Positions 1-8,122 are shown, counted from the stretch's first letter. The stretch: 64,000 nucleotides of DNA from Cellulomonas humilata (GCF_030814415.1 NZ_JAUSVB010000001.1:372001-436000); one strand, 5' to 3'. Notes: generated by a model not told the origin, from the letters alone. Program-made: numbers and translations.

Positions 1-220
1 CGGCGGGGAGGGTGTCGACGGTGGCCTGTCCCCGTCCCAGCACGATCGGGAAACCGACCTCGTCGGCGTACGCCAGGCCGGACTCGATGTCCTCGAACAC
101 GTGCCCGTCGTAGAGGTCCGGGACGTGCACGGTGTGCCCGGCGGCGCGGAGCGTGTCCGCGAAGCTCCGGACACCGGACGTGAGCCCCTGGGCGTGGTGG
201 AACAGCAGGACCTCGGCCAT
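1..220 (-). CDS. Dienelactone hydrolase family protein (C-terminus beyond window)
   Basis: The first 73 residues are present, beginning MAEVLLFHHAQGLTSGVRSF. The pattern of a short beta strand, the HHAQGLT segment, an Ala-rich helix and then HVPDLYDGHVFED is that of the dienelactone hydrolase alpha/beta-hydrolase family, which act on ester or lactone bonds in the cytoplasm. The Cys-His-Asp catalytic residues would lie in the missing part, so activity cannot be judged. The start is the ATG complementary to 218-220, preceded on the minus strand by AAGGAGACACCC, a good ribosome binding site. Confidence 0.8.
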   Translation of the reverse strand, partial: MAEVLLFHHAQGLTSGVRSFADTLRAAGHTVHVPDLYDGHVFEDIESGLAYADEVGFPIVLGRGQATVDTLPA

Positions 221-290
221 GGGTGTCTCCTTCGGGTCGTGCGGATGGTCGGTGGCCCGGCGATCCTCTCGCGCGGGTCTGACACGGGGG

Positions 291-629
291 CTACCAGTGC
301 GGCGGCTTGTCCTGGTGCAGGCGGTCGTCGTTGGAGCCGGCCTCCCGGTCGCCCCACCCGACATCGGAGTCGTCGGCGCTCCGCGTCGCGACCACGGGCT
401 CGTGCGCAGGGCGGACGTTCGTCGTCCCGCCATCGCCCCCGTCGCCGGAGGCGTGCCCGGTGTCGCCGGCCACGAGATCGCGGGTCGCGTCGTCACGGGT
501 CGCGTCGTCGCGCGGTGTGGGGTGCGTCGAGACGAGGTTGGCGTCGTCCCCGCCAACGGTGCCCGCGTGCCGTACGGCTCGCCGCGGACGGCGTGCGGGT
601 GCGGCCTGGGGCGGCTCGGACGACGTCAC
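291..629 (-). CDS. Small disordered hypothetical protein
   Basis: A 112-aa protein read from a GTG start. It is very polar (Asp, Arg, Thr, Gly), has no membrane segment or domain, and contains a short internal repeat (DDATRDDATRD). The end, SNDDRLHQDKPPHW, resembles the conserved tail of a group of short actinobacterial proteins of unknown role that finish in (D/R)(K/V)PPHW. That resemblance is recalled, not searched, and is the main reason for treating this frame as coding. No convincing ribosome binding site is visible. It sits between the hydrolase and the large helicase-like gene, all on the minus strand. Confidence 0.5.
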   Translation of the reverse strand: MTSSEPPQAAPARRPRRAVRHAGTVGGDDANLVSTHPTPRDDATRDDATRDLVAGDTGHASGDGGDGGTTNVRPAHEPVVATRSADDSDVGWGDREAGSNDDRLHQDKPPHW

Positions 630-671
630 CGTCCGATGATCCCACCCGCGGCGCGCGGTGGAGGAACCCGG

Positions 672-3600
672 TCAGTGCATCCCGCGGGTGATGGCACTCC
701 GAACTGCGGTGTCGATCCGGTAGGACCGGCGCGTGATGCCGAGCTCGTCCCGCAGGGCGGCGGCCAGCTGCTCGCGGGTGCGCTCCTGCTCGTCGGACTG
801 GAGCCACGCGACGAGCTCGTCGAGCTGGTCGTCGCTGTACGCGCCGATCGGCAGACCGCGACGGACGTCGGGACGCTGCCGGGTGGGCACCGCGAGCGCG
901 AGCTGGAGCGCACGGCTGGGCGGACGCGGGTCGTCACCGGCGGAACCGGCAGGTCGGTCGGAACCAGCGGCACCAGCAGACCCAGCGGCACCAGCGGAGC
1001 CGGCGGCACCAGCGGAGCGGGCGGCATCGTCGGAACCAGGTGAGTCGGCAGCCTCGGACGTGGCGCCGTCGCCGGAGGCATCGGCGATGGCGGAGGATCG
1101 ACCGGCCGGGTCGGTAGCCGCGGGAGCGGCACCCCCGTCAGCAGGAGCGGGCTCGGCGCCGGGCTCGGACGGAGCGGGCGATGCAGCTCGTGCAGCGGAG
1201 ACCGCCTCGACGACCTCGATCGTCGACCAGACCCCGGTCGCCGGACGAGGCTCGGCGGGATGGGCCGCTGCCCGGGCCGCGGCACGAGCGGCCGACCGGG
1301 CGGACGACGCGGGCGTGGGCAGCTCCTCGATGTCGTCGGCCTCGTCGATCAGGCCGAGCTGCAGAGGAGCGGTGCGGGGCGCGGCCGGTGCGGGCACGCG
1401 GGCGTGCACGGCGCGGCGGATGCGGTCCACCTCGGCCTGCGGGTCCATGAAGGCGGCGGCGGACCAGACACGGATGACGCTCCACCCGACGCGCTCGAGG
1501 CGGTCGGCGGTGAGGCGGTCACGGACGCGGACGCTGGGCTCGGCGGTGTACTCCTCGTCGTCGGTGAGGACGGCGACGAGCATCTCGCCGGGCAGGTCCG
1601 GGTGGCCGACGACGAGCGGGATCCGGTCGCCACCGGGGATGCCGTGGTCGGCCTCGACGAGCAGACCGTGCTTCCAGAGGCGCTCGGCGAGGTCGAGCAG
1701 GAGGCGGTCGGGCTCGGTGGCCGCGGCGAGGGCCTGGTCGGCGGCGGCGGTCGCGGCGGCGATCGTCCGCAGGAGCGGGTCGGTGGGCTCGGGCGGGGTC
1801 ACCAGGTCGGCGACGTCCTGACCGGCGCCGCGGCGGGCGGCGAACGCGAGCAGGTCCGCGAGGAGCCGCGGGCCGGGGCCGCGCAGCCGCTCGGGGTCGA
1901 GGTCGTCGGACCCGAAGCACGAGACGACGGTGAGCCGGTGCCGGGTGGACCCGAGCGCGTCGAGCAGCAGCGCGTCGCCACCGGGGCCGGTGATGGGCCC
2001 GAACGTGTGCAGGACGCGGCGGTGCGGGGTCCGGCCCAGGCCGAGCGACAGGAAGATCGCCTCGCGGCGCAGGCCGGCGACGTTGGGCAGGTCGGTGACG
2101 ACGAACGGGTCGACGCGGCCGGAGTCGAAGAACGCGGCGAGCGCGGGGTTGCCGCGGACCTCGGACAGCACCGCCTCGCGGACGGCTTCCGCGTGGGTCG
2201 ACGTCGCGGTGATGACGGCGAGCGACTCGTCGGGTCGCAGCAGCGCGTGGGTGAGGACGAGCTCGACGACGTGCTCGACCTCCTCGCGAGTCGAGTCGAC
2301 CGACCCGGTCGTCGGGTCCGGCATCCCGGTGCCGTCGACGACGTCGAGGCTGACGAGCGGCCGGTGCTGCGGCAGCGGCGTCGGGCGGAGCACGCCGGAG
2401 TAGCCGTGGGCCGCGAGGAACGCGGTGAGGTACGGGTCGCGGCGCGAGGAATCGGCACGCAGGGCGACCGACGGCAGCACGGCCGCGAGCTCCCGGACGG
2501 CGCTGCCGGAGGCGCAGCGCGCGTCTCCGACGACGACGACCTGACGGCCGCGGGCGACGGCCGCGAGGGCGACCTCGACGGGCAGGTGCGCGGCGGAGTC
2601 GATGACGACCAGGTCGACGGTGCGCGTGGGCGGCAGGACCTGCGGGACCAGCATGGGGCTGGCGGCGATCACGGGACGCAGGCGCCGGGCGACCTCGGGG
2701 TGCCGCACGACGGTGTCCCGCAGCGACGTGAGCCGCTCCTCGATGAGGTCCGCGAACAGCGCCTCGGCCTGCTCGCGGTGCTGGCGCAGCGTGTGCGAGA
2801 CGTGCCCGACGACCGCCCCGAGGACAGGGCCGGACAGGCTCTTCACGTGCGCGCGGTCGAGCGTCGCGTAGCGGGCGGACAGGGCACCGAGCGCGGCGCC
2901 GTCGTACCCGGCGAGCGCCGGGTCCTCGCTGAGGATCTGCTCGATGACCGTGCTCCACCAGGCCAGGTCCAGCTCGGCCGGCGCGAGGGCGGGGTCGATC
3001 CGGCGGGTGGCCAGGTCGTCGACGAGCGCGCCGAGCCCGGCGGACCGGAGGCGGTGCAGGAGCCCCGTGCGCTCGGGGAGGTCGGCGAGGGCGTCGGTGT
3101 CGGACCGCAGCCGCGTCAGCCGCTCGGTCAGCGCCGCGAACGGCATGCTCGACAGGCCACCGCCGCCCGGCGTCGTGACGAGCACCTCGTCGAGCGCGTC
3201 GAGGTCGGCGCGCACGGCGGCGAACTCCTCCTCGATGTGCTCGAGGCCGTCGGGCAGCCGCGGCCACCCGCCGGACGGGCAGTGCGCCTGCCAGACCTCG
3301 CGCTGCGCCTGCACCTCGAGGAGACGAGCGTGCAGGTCGGCGACGGGCCGGCCGGGACGAACCATGTCCTTGGACTGCTTGCGCAGCCGCCGACGCAGCC
3401 AGTAGCCCATGTCGACGCCGCGCTCCGCACGCCATTCCTTGGTGGCGGTGGCGGCGACGAGGTCGGCGGCGGTGCGCTCGAAGACGATGGGCTGGAACAC
3501 GTCGAGCGCCGCGCGGACGCCGTCGAGCATGGTCAGCTGCTCGACCCAGGAGATGACGGTGGTCGCCTGCGTCAGCCCGGTCTCGGAGGCCACCTGCGCG

Positions 3601-5264
3601 GTCCGCTCGATCAGCGCCGGCAGGGTGGAGTCGAGCAGGCGCTCGAGCCGGCGCACCGCGTTGTCGGCGTCGGCCCGCGTCCGCAGGTCCGCGCCGTACC
3701 AGGGCGTGTCGGTGGGCCGGACCCGGAACGCGCCGAGCTCGCCGGCCTGCAGCAGGGCGGCGGTCAGCTCCACGCGCCGCGGCGCGTCGAGCACGCGTGC
3801 GACGTCGGGCGACAGCCGCACGGTCGTCTTGGGCGTCGGTCGGGTCGAGGTGAGGCGGGCCAGCTGCTGGAGGGCGTCGTACGCCGAGACACCCCACGGG
3901 GCGCGCTCCGCGTGCAGGGCGTCGACATAGGCCCGGAGGCGCTCGCGCGTGCTGACGAGCTCGCTGCGCAGGGCGACGACACCGTTCGTGTCGATCGTGG
4001 GCGCCTCGAGGGTCATCGCGCCGAGCAGGCGACGGGAGATCGCCGACCGCCAGCCGGCCTCGGGGGCGACGTCGAGCAGCAGATCACCGAGGCCGAGAGC
4101 GGCGAGCCGGTCGGCGAGCGCCGTGGCCGCACGACGATGCCCCGGGACGTAGAGCACGGTGCGGCCCGTGGCCGCCGCGTCGGCGACCAGCGCGGCCAGG
4201 GTGCCGGTGACGTCGGCGCCGGCGGGGGCGTCGACGAACAGGTGCGTGCCGGTCGCCACGACGTCGAGGACGTGCTGCTGCGCGGGGTCGAGGTCACCGA
4301 CGCCACGCTCGTGGCCCGGGTCGCGGTCGCCGCGGACGGGTGCGGGCAGGACGCGCCGCAGCCGGGTACGGGACTCGTCGACGCCCGCGAGCGCGGAGAC
4401 CACCTCGTGGCGCTCGAGCGTGCCGGACAGGTTGTCGAGGTCGTCGACGAGGATCTGGCCGGGGTGCACGAAGGTGCCGACGACCACGCGCTCGCTCATC
4501 GAGAAGTCGTCGAGGACGGCCTCGCCCAGGGACGCGAGCCGGTGCAGCGCACCGCGCGGGTCGAACCCGTTGGACGTGAACGTGCCGCGCGCGACCGCGC
4601 CGGGGTCGAGGAGCGCGCCGCGCGAACGCAGGGCACGGGCGAGCACGGGGTTGACCTCGAGCGACGGCTCGAGGGCGAGCTCGTAGTCGCTCTCGCCGGA
4701 GCCGCGGGCGTGCAGGGTGACGGGCCGCAGGAGCACGGGAGCGCGCACGATCCGGGGTGCGGCGTCCGCGGGCTGCTCACCCTCCGGGGTCCGCTGCCGG
4801 GTCACGGACGCGAGCGCGGCGACGTCGTCGCTGGCGATGTCCGGGGTGGTGCGCTCGGTCCACGTGGCCACACCGATGGCCAGCGACGTGGGCGCGATGC
4901 CGTACCGCTGGGCGTACACGGCAGCGCGAGCGCTGACGGCACGGGCGCGGCGTCGCGCGGTCGACAGGGCCGCACCCTCGCGCACCAGGTTGGACAGGCG
5001 GGTCTCGCGGCCGGCGTACAGCTGGGAGATCCCCGACGGGTGCGCGGCCGACAGGTCCAGCGCGGCGTCGCCGAGCAGCTCGACGTCGACGAGGGTCGAC
5101 CCACCGGCGGCCTCGACGAGGGCGGCCCGCCAGGTGGCGACGGATCCTTCGAGGAGCTCGGCGGGGCTCGGGGGCTCGACGAGCATCGGTCGGTCGGCTG
5201 GGTCTGCGCCGGTCTCAGGAGCCTGGTCGGGTCCCGGGCCGGAGGTGCGCACGGGGACGGTCAC
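672..5264 (-). CDS. Helicase/nuclease-like protein of the DUF4011/SF1 type with degenerate ATPase motifs
   Basis: A 1530-aa protein with the plan of large actinobacterial DUF4011-like SF1 helicases: N-terminal region, helicase core split by a long insertion, a Vsr-like nuclease fold near the C-terminus, a disordered Ala-rich linker, and a final helical domain. The normal P-loop (GPPGTGKT) is replaced by DAPAGADVTGT at about residues 345-355. The Walker B region reads VVIDSAAHLP (near residue 885) where DEA is expected, followed by VVVGDARCASGSA in place of GDPKQLPP. The nuclease-like region (about 1225-1285) keeps the fold signature RDRLTADRLERVGWSVIRVWS, but the usual acidic residue in the preceding strand is a proline (RIPLVV). 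It therefore looks like a pseudo-helicase that binds or scaffolds. The linker holds a tandem GSAGAA repeat. Start ATG/GTG choice is not critical; upstream is a 357-bp divergent gap. Confidence 0.75.
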   Translation of the reverse strand: MTVPVRTSGPGPDQAPETGADPADRPMLVEPPSPAELLEGSVATWRAALVEAAGGSTLVDVELLGDAALDLSAAHPSGISQLYAGRETRLSNLVREGAALSTARRRARAVSARAAVYAQRYGIAPTSLAIGVATWTERTTPDIASDDVAALASVTRQRTPEGEQPADAAPRIVRAPVLLRPVTLHARGSGESDYELALEPSLEVNPVLARALRSRGALLDPGAVARGTFTSNGFDPRGALHRLASLGEAVLDDFSMSERVVVGTFVHPGQILVDDLDNLSGTLERHEVVSALAGVDESRTRLRRVLPAPVRGDRDPGHERGVGDLDPAQQHVLDVVATGTHLFVDAPAGADVTGTLAALVADAAATGRTVLYVPGHRRAATALADRLAALGLGDLLLDVAPEAGWRSAISRRLLGAMTLEAPTIDTNGVVALRSELVSTRERLRAYVDALHAERAPWGVSAYDALQQLARLTSTRPTPKTTVRLSPDVARVLDAPRRVELTAALLQAGELGAFRVRPTDTPWYGADLRTRADADNAVRRLERLLDSTLPALIERTAQVASETGLTQATTVISWVEQLTMLDGVRAALDVFQPIVFERTAADLVAATATKEWRAERGVDMGYWLRRRLRKQSKDMVRPGRPVADLHARLLEVQAQREVWQAHCPSGGWPRLPDGLEHIEEEFAAVRADLDALDEVLVTTPGGGGLSSMPFAALTERLTRLRSDTDALADLPERTGLLHRLRSAGLGALVDDLATRRIDPALAPAELDLAWWSTVIEQILSEDPALAGYDGAALGALSARYATLDRAHVKSLSGPVLGAVVGHVSHTLRQHREQAEALFADLIEERLTSLRDTVVRHPEVARRLRPVIAASPMLVPQVLPPTRTVDLVVIDSAAHLPVEVALAAVARGRQVVVVGDARCASGSAVRELAAVLPSVALRADSSRRDPYLTAFLAAHGYSGVLRPTPLPQHRPLVSLDVVDGTGMPDPTTGSVDSTREEVEHVVELVLTHALLRPDESLAVITATSTHAEAVREAVLSEVRGNPALAAFFDSGRVDPFVVTDLPNVAGLRREAIFLSLGLGRTPHRRVLHTFGPITGPGGDALLLDALGSTRHRLTVVSCFGSDDLDPERLRGPGPRLLADLLAFAARRGAGQDVADLVTPPEPTDPLLRTIAAATAAADQALAAATEPDRLLLDLAERLWKHGLLVEADHGIPGGDRIPLVVGHPDLPGEMLVAVLTDDEEYTAEPSVRVRDRLTADRLERVGWSVIRVWSAAAFMDPQAEVDRIRRAVHARVPAPAAPRTAPLQLGLIDEADDIEELPTPASSARSAARAAARAAAHPAEPRPATGVWSTIEVVEAVSAARAASPAPSEPGAEPAPADGGAAPAATDPAGRSSAIADASGDGATSEAADSPGSDDAARSAGAAGSAGAAGSAGAAGSDRPAGSAGDDPRPPSRALQLALAVPTRQRPDVRRGLPIGAYSDDQLDELVAWLQSDEQERTREQLAAALRDELGITRRSYRIDTAVRSAITRGMH

Positions 5265-5346
5265 CCTGGGAACGCTAACCGCGCTGCCGCGTGATCACGG
5301 GCATGGCGCGCCGAGGTGCAGCAGGTCGGGCACACCCACAGACGCC

Positions 5347-5382
5347 AAGAGCGGGACGGGTCAGGGGACCCGTCCCGCTCTT
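5347..5382. terminator. Perfect 16-bp inverted repeat, 4-nt loop
   Basis: The arms at 5347-5362 and 5367-5382 are exactly complementary (AAGAGCGGGACGGGTC and its complement) around the loop AGGG. This is the form of a GC-rich actinobacterial terminator without a U tract. It is oddly placed: the flanking genes (ending or starting at 5264 and 5622) diverge from it, so no obvious transcript needs terminating here. Confidence 0.6.
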
Positions 5383-5392
5383 CGGACGTGAA

Positions 5393-5433
5393 GACGGTGC
5401 GCACCGCGCAGGGGGCAGGCGATGCGCACCGTC
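5393..5433. repeat. Second inverted repeat in the same divergent gap
   Basis: GACGGTGCGCA at 5393-5403 is matched by TGCGCACCGTC at 5423-5433, with a 19-nt loop. It lies 10 bp from the hairpin at 5347-5382. The rest of the gap 5265-5621 shows no open frame I would call a gene. Confidence 0.5.
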
Positions 5434-5621
5434 AGGACGAGTGTGCGGCACGAATGCGGTGCTGGTCAAACGTCCAGGCTGTCCTTCCGGGTGAATCCTC
5501 GAACCTGAGAATCACCTGGATCCGGGCTGATCCTGCACGAGCCGGACCGTCCCGGGGTGCCGGGGTGACACACGGAGCCCGGCCGGCTCAAGGAACGCGC
5601 ACGCGCGGCCGACTGGACGGT

Positions 5622-6221
5622 GTGGAGAGACTTGCCGGAGTGCTCGAGGACGAACCGCTCTACTGGATCGAAGAGCTCGATCCGGACGAGGACGGTGCCG
5701 ACGTCCAGCTGGGCTTCAGCGACCTCGCGGCGCACCCGTACCACGCCCTCGTGGAGGCCACGGCAGACATGCTCGCGACGGTGCCCGGCGTACACGCCGC
5801 GTGGCACGAGGACCGCGAGGTCGTGCTGGTCCGGGCGCCAGGCGTGGCGCCCGAGCTCCTGGCAGACGCGGTCGACCGGTTCTGGCTCGATGCGCTGACC
5901 CGCACCCCACCCGACCCGTCCTACGGCTGGGAGCCGGACCCGTCACGGCCGACACCGACGTGGACCGAGCAGACCCCATGGCCGACGCAGACGTGGACCG
6001 AGCAGCCCCCGCGACCGACGCTGCGAGAAGCCGTCAGCCTGCCTCCGTCGCGAGGCCGGATGTGGACGTACCTCGTCTGCGGTGCGGTCCCGGCCGTCGG
6101 CGGGCTGGTCTACGCCCTGACCCCGGGTGGCAGCAACGGCGTGATCGCGCTCGCGATCGGCCTCGTCAACCTCGGCGTGGGAGCGAACATCTGGCGTCGC
6201 CGACGAGCGCTCGGCAGCTAG
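5622..6221 (+). CDS. Membrane protein with C-terminal transmembrane pair
   Basis: A 199-aa protein. Residues 1-90 form an acidic, probably folded cytoplasmic domain (LAGVLEDEPLYWIEELDPDE...). Then comes a Trp/Pro/Thr linker with the near-repeats PTPTWTEQTPWPTQTWTEQ, and two hydrophobic helices close to the C-terminus (around WTYLVCGAVPAVGGLVYAL and IALAIGLVNLGVGANIW) ending in RRRRA. The frame is open further upstream, but the composition there is noise, so GTG at 5622 (VERLAGVLED) is chosen; no strong ribosome binding site precedes it. I do not recognise the family. It converges on the peptide cassette to its right. Confidence 0.6.
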   Translation: MERLAGVLEDEPLYWIEELDPDEDGADVQLGFSDLAAHPYHALVEATADMLATVPGVHAAWHEDREVVLVRAPGVAPELLADAVDRFWLDALTRTPPDPSYGWEPDPSRPTPTWTEQTPWPTQTWTEQPPRPTLREAVSLPPSRGRMWTYLVCGAVPAVGGLVYALTPGGSNGVIALAIGLVNLGVGANIWRRRRALGS

Positions 6222-6298
6222 CCGGGACCGTGGGCGACATGCGCCCAGCGGCCGGCGGGCTCCCCGTGGGGCGCCCACCGGCCGGCGGGACGAGGTAG

Positions 6299-6330
6299 GG
6301 CGTCGCCGCACGCGGGGAGTGCGCGACGCC
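6299..6330. terminator. Strong hairpin ending the peptide cassette
   Basis: GGCGTCGC (6299-6306) pairs with GCGACGCC (6323-6330). The stem continues as GCAC/GTGC after a one-base bulge, with a 7-nt loop. It begins 17 nt past the stop of the downstream peptide gene and also lies after the plus-strand gene ending at 6221, so it can serve both. A second, imperfect GGCCGGC-rich hairpin lies just left of it (about 6250-6285). Confidence 0.6.
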
Positions 6331-6346
6331 GCGTGCTCCGAGACGC

Positions 6347-6472
6347 TCAGGTGCCCGTCTTGCAGCACGGCTGGACGAACGTCTGGGCGTCGTCGGTCAC
6401 GGGTGCGATGACTCCCCCGACGCCCGAGAGGGCAGCGAGGGCGAGGACGATGGCGATGCTCTGCTTCTTCAT
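6347..6472 (-). CDS. Short secreted pre-peptide, PCCK family, copy 2
   Basis: A 41-aa peptide. It begins MKKQSIAIVLALAALSGVGG, a classic Sec-type n- and h-region. A likely cleavage site follows V-I-A (about residue 23), and the polar tail ends PCCKTGT. The N-terminal MKK, the hydrophobic LAL/GV core and the C-terminal PCCK align with the 40-aa peptide encoded 91 bp upstream, so the two are paralogues. GGAAGG lies 7 nt before the ATG. It is probably cotranscribed with the upstream copy and ends at the hairpin 6299-6330. The context (XRE-TPR regulator upstream on the same strand) suggests a signalling pro-peptide. Alternatives are a small toxin or a metal- or redox-active Cys-Cys peptide. Confidence 0.75.
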   Translation of the reverse strand: MKKQSIAIVLALAALSGVGGVIAPVTDDAQTFVQPCCKTGT

Positions 6473-6563
6473 CGTGGGACCTTCCAGCTGGTCGTTCTGG
6501 CTGTGACTGGCGCGGCGCCGCGGACCGCGGGGGCGGGGGCGGCGGCGCGTCCGGTCGGTGGCG

Positions 6564-6686
6564 TCAGATGATGTGCTTGCAGCACGGTGCGGCCACCTGC
6601 TGGGTGGCCCCGGAGGCCGCCGTGGCGCTGGTGACACCGGCGAAAGCGGTGAGGGCAAGGACGACGACGACGACGAGCTTCTTCAT
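6564..6686 (-). CDS. Short secreted pre-peptide, PCCK family, copy 1
   Basis: A 40-aa peptide beginning MKKLVVVVVLALTAFAGV, with a probable signal peptidase site at A-T-A-A (about residue 24) and a tail of about 16 residues ending PCCKHII. AAAGG sits 8 nt before the ATG. It is the promoter-proximal member of the pair; the gene and its paralogue lie downstream of and codirectional with the XRE-TPR regulator (stop at 6806). The conserved PCCK near the C-terminus, with variable last three residues (HII versus TGT), is what one would expect of a processed signal with a shared recognition core. That function is inference. Confidence 0.78.
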   Translation of the reverse strand: MKKLVVVVVLALTAFAGVTSATAASGATQQVAAPCCKHII

Positions 6687-6704
6687 GAGGGTGACCTTTC
6701 CGAG

Positions 6705-6729
6705 GGTGTACCGGACTCTCCCGTACACC
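6705..6729 (-). promoter_or_regulatory. Inverted repeat in the peptide mRNA leader
   Basis: GGTGTAC (6705-6711) and GTACACC (6723-6729) are perfect 7-bp arms separated by 11 bp. The element lies 19-43 nt before the ATG of copy 1 and at or just after the predicted transcription start (near 6727). It could be an operator or a 5' hairpin that stabilises the mRNA. Confidence 0.5.
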
Positions 6730-6733
6730 TGGA

Positions 6734-6762
6734 ATGGTCCCTAGCCCGTGTCTAGGGCGCAA
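6734..6762 (-). promoter_or_regulatory. Promoter of the peptide pair with palindromic spacer
   Basis: On the minus strand a -35 box TTGCGC (6757-6762), a 17-bp spacer and a -10 box GACCAT (6734-6739) can be read. The spacer is almost wholly the palindrome CCCTAG-N7-CTAGGG (6739-6757). A palindrome filling the spacer is the usual operator position for XRE-type regulators, so the adjacent XRE-TPR protein is the obvious candidate ligand. Confidence 0.5.
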
Positions 6763-6805
6763 TGACGCAGGACACCAGGGGGTAGACATCGTCGTTATGG
6801 GGTGC

Positions 6806-8116
6806 TCACACCCTCGGCGGCGGGGGCAGGACACCTCGGATCCCGGCTGCGGCGAGCGCGCGGCCGTAGGCCTCGACCACCCGCTCGTCCTCGTCGCCGG
6901 CCACCCGGAGGCGGTCCCCGATGCGGCGCCACAGCACCGCGGCGGACCGTCCGGACGAGATCATGTCGAGCAGCTCGGCCGCCGACCGGTACTCCTTGAC
7001 GGCCTCGGGCCGGGCCCGCTGGGCGAGCATCGCGTCGCCGAGCGCCTCGTGCGCGGACGCCGAGTCGCGGCGCACACCCTCCCGCAGCAGCTCGACCGCG
7101 CTGGTCGCGTACCGCTGCGCTGTCGCCGCATCGTCGAGCAGCAACCAGGCCCGCGACCGGACGGAGTCAGCGCGCGCCAGCTCGATCTGTGACTCACTGA
7201 CCTCGAGGGCGGTCTGCGCGGCGTCGAGGTCCGCGAGCGCCTCCTCGGCCCGCGGCGGCTCGACGGAGACGAGCAGGAACGCCCGGTCCAGGCGCAGGCG
7301 CGGCAGGTCGCGGTCGATCTCGTCGGCGCCCGCCAGCGCGATCGCGGACTCGAGCTGCGCGAGCGCCGCGTCGGGATCGCCCAGCGCGTCGTCGACGAAC
7401 GCCAGGTTCCAGTGCACGGACGACACCGCGCGGGCGGACCCGTGCTGCCGGGTGTGCGCGAGCAGCTGCCGGCCGCGGTAGCGCGCGTACGTCGTGTCGC
7501 CGCGGGCGATGTACGCCCAGATGATCGTCGACTCGAGCCGGACCACCTCGTCGCTGCCCGCGACCGACGCCGGGAGCTGGGCCAGCAGGTGCTCGCCGCG
7601 CGCGACGGCCCGGTGCAGGTCCGCGATCTCGGTGAGGGCCATGACGATCCGCATCGCGGCGTACGCGGCCTGCAGGTACCGGTGCGCGTCCATCAGCCGC
7701 GCGCAGAGGCGCTCCAGGGCGTCGACCGATCCCTCGAGGTCGCCGGCGAGGTCGAGGGCCTCGGCGTGCGCGAGCCCGACCCGCGCGGCGGCGTCGACGT
7801 CCAGCGCCGACACGTCCACCTGCGCGAGGACGTCGGCAGCGGCCCGCGCCTCGCCCATGCGCGACAGCCGGCGCGCCTCGACGAGGGCGCTCTCGGCGGA
7901 CCGGTAGTCGGGAGCCTGCTCGCCGTCGAGCAGGTACGGCACCGAGACGCCGAGCACCTCGGCCACCCGGGCGAGCGCGTCCTCCCCGAGAGCTCGACGG
8001 TCGTTCTCGACGTGCGAGATGTACGTCGGGTGCACGCCGGCCTGCCGCGCGAGCTCGCCCTGGCTCAGCCCGGCCTTCTCGCGGGAGTCGCGCACTCGTC
8101 GGCTCAGCGGATTCAC
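6806..8116 (-). CDS. XRE-family regulator with TPR-like helical domain
   Basis: A 436-aa protein. Residues 1-65 are an XRE HTH (LSRRVRDSREKAGLSQGELARQAGVHPTYISHVE within two stretches). The remaining 370 residues are an uninterrupted run of helical pairs rich in Ala/Leu/Arg with TPR spacing (for example HWNLAFVDDALGDPDAALAQ). This is the HTH-plus-TPR layout of RRNPP-type peptide-sensing regulators, although sequence membership cannot be tested here. The frame is open to a GTG at 8200. I choose GTG at 8116 because a TATCGT -10 box ends 6 nt before it (leaderless) and because the HTH then starts at the N-terminus. It probably binds the palindromes upstream of the PCCK peptide pair and may sense their processed products. 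Confidence 0.85.
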   Translation of the reverse strand: MNPLSRRVRDSREKAGLSQGELARQAGVHPTYISHVENDRRALGEDALARVAEVLGVSVPYLLDGEQAPDYRSAESALVEARRLSRMGEARAAADVLAQVDVSALDVDAAARVGLAHAEALDLAGDLEGSVDALERLCARLMDAHRYLQAAYAAMRIVMALTEIADLHRAVARGEHLLAQLPASVAGSDEVVRLESTIIWAYIARGDTTYARYRGRQLLAHTRQHGSARAVSSVHWNLAFVDDALGDPDAALAQLESAIALAGADEIDRDLPRLRLDRAFLLVSVEPPRAEEALADLDAAQTALEVSESQIELARADSVRSRAWLLLDDAATAQRYATSAVELLREGVRRDSASAHEALGDAMLAQRARPEAVKEYRSAAELLDMISSGRSAAVLWRRIGDRLRVAGDEDERVVEAYGRALAAAGIRGVLPPPPRV

Positions 8117-8122
8117 GTACTC

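Noticed and set aside
1260..5294. Long plus-strand open frame (over 1300 codons) opposite the helicase-like gene
   Set aside because: Gly/Arg/Val/Asp-rich noise typical of the complement of high-GC genes; no domain, and the minus-strand frame carries recognisable motifs.
5316..5621. N-terminal extension of the membrane protein at 5622
   Set aside because: The extra 100 codons run through two perfect hairpins and have random composition.
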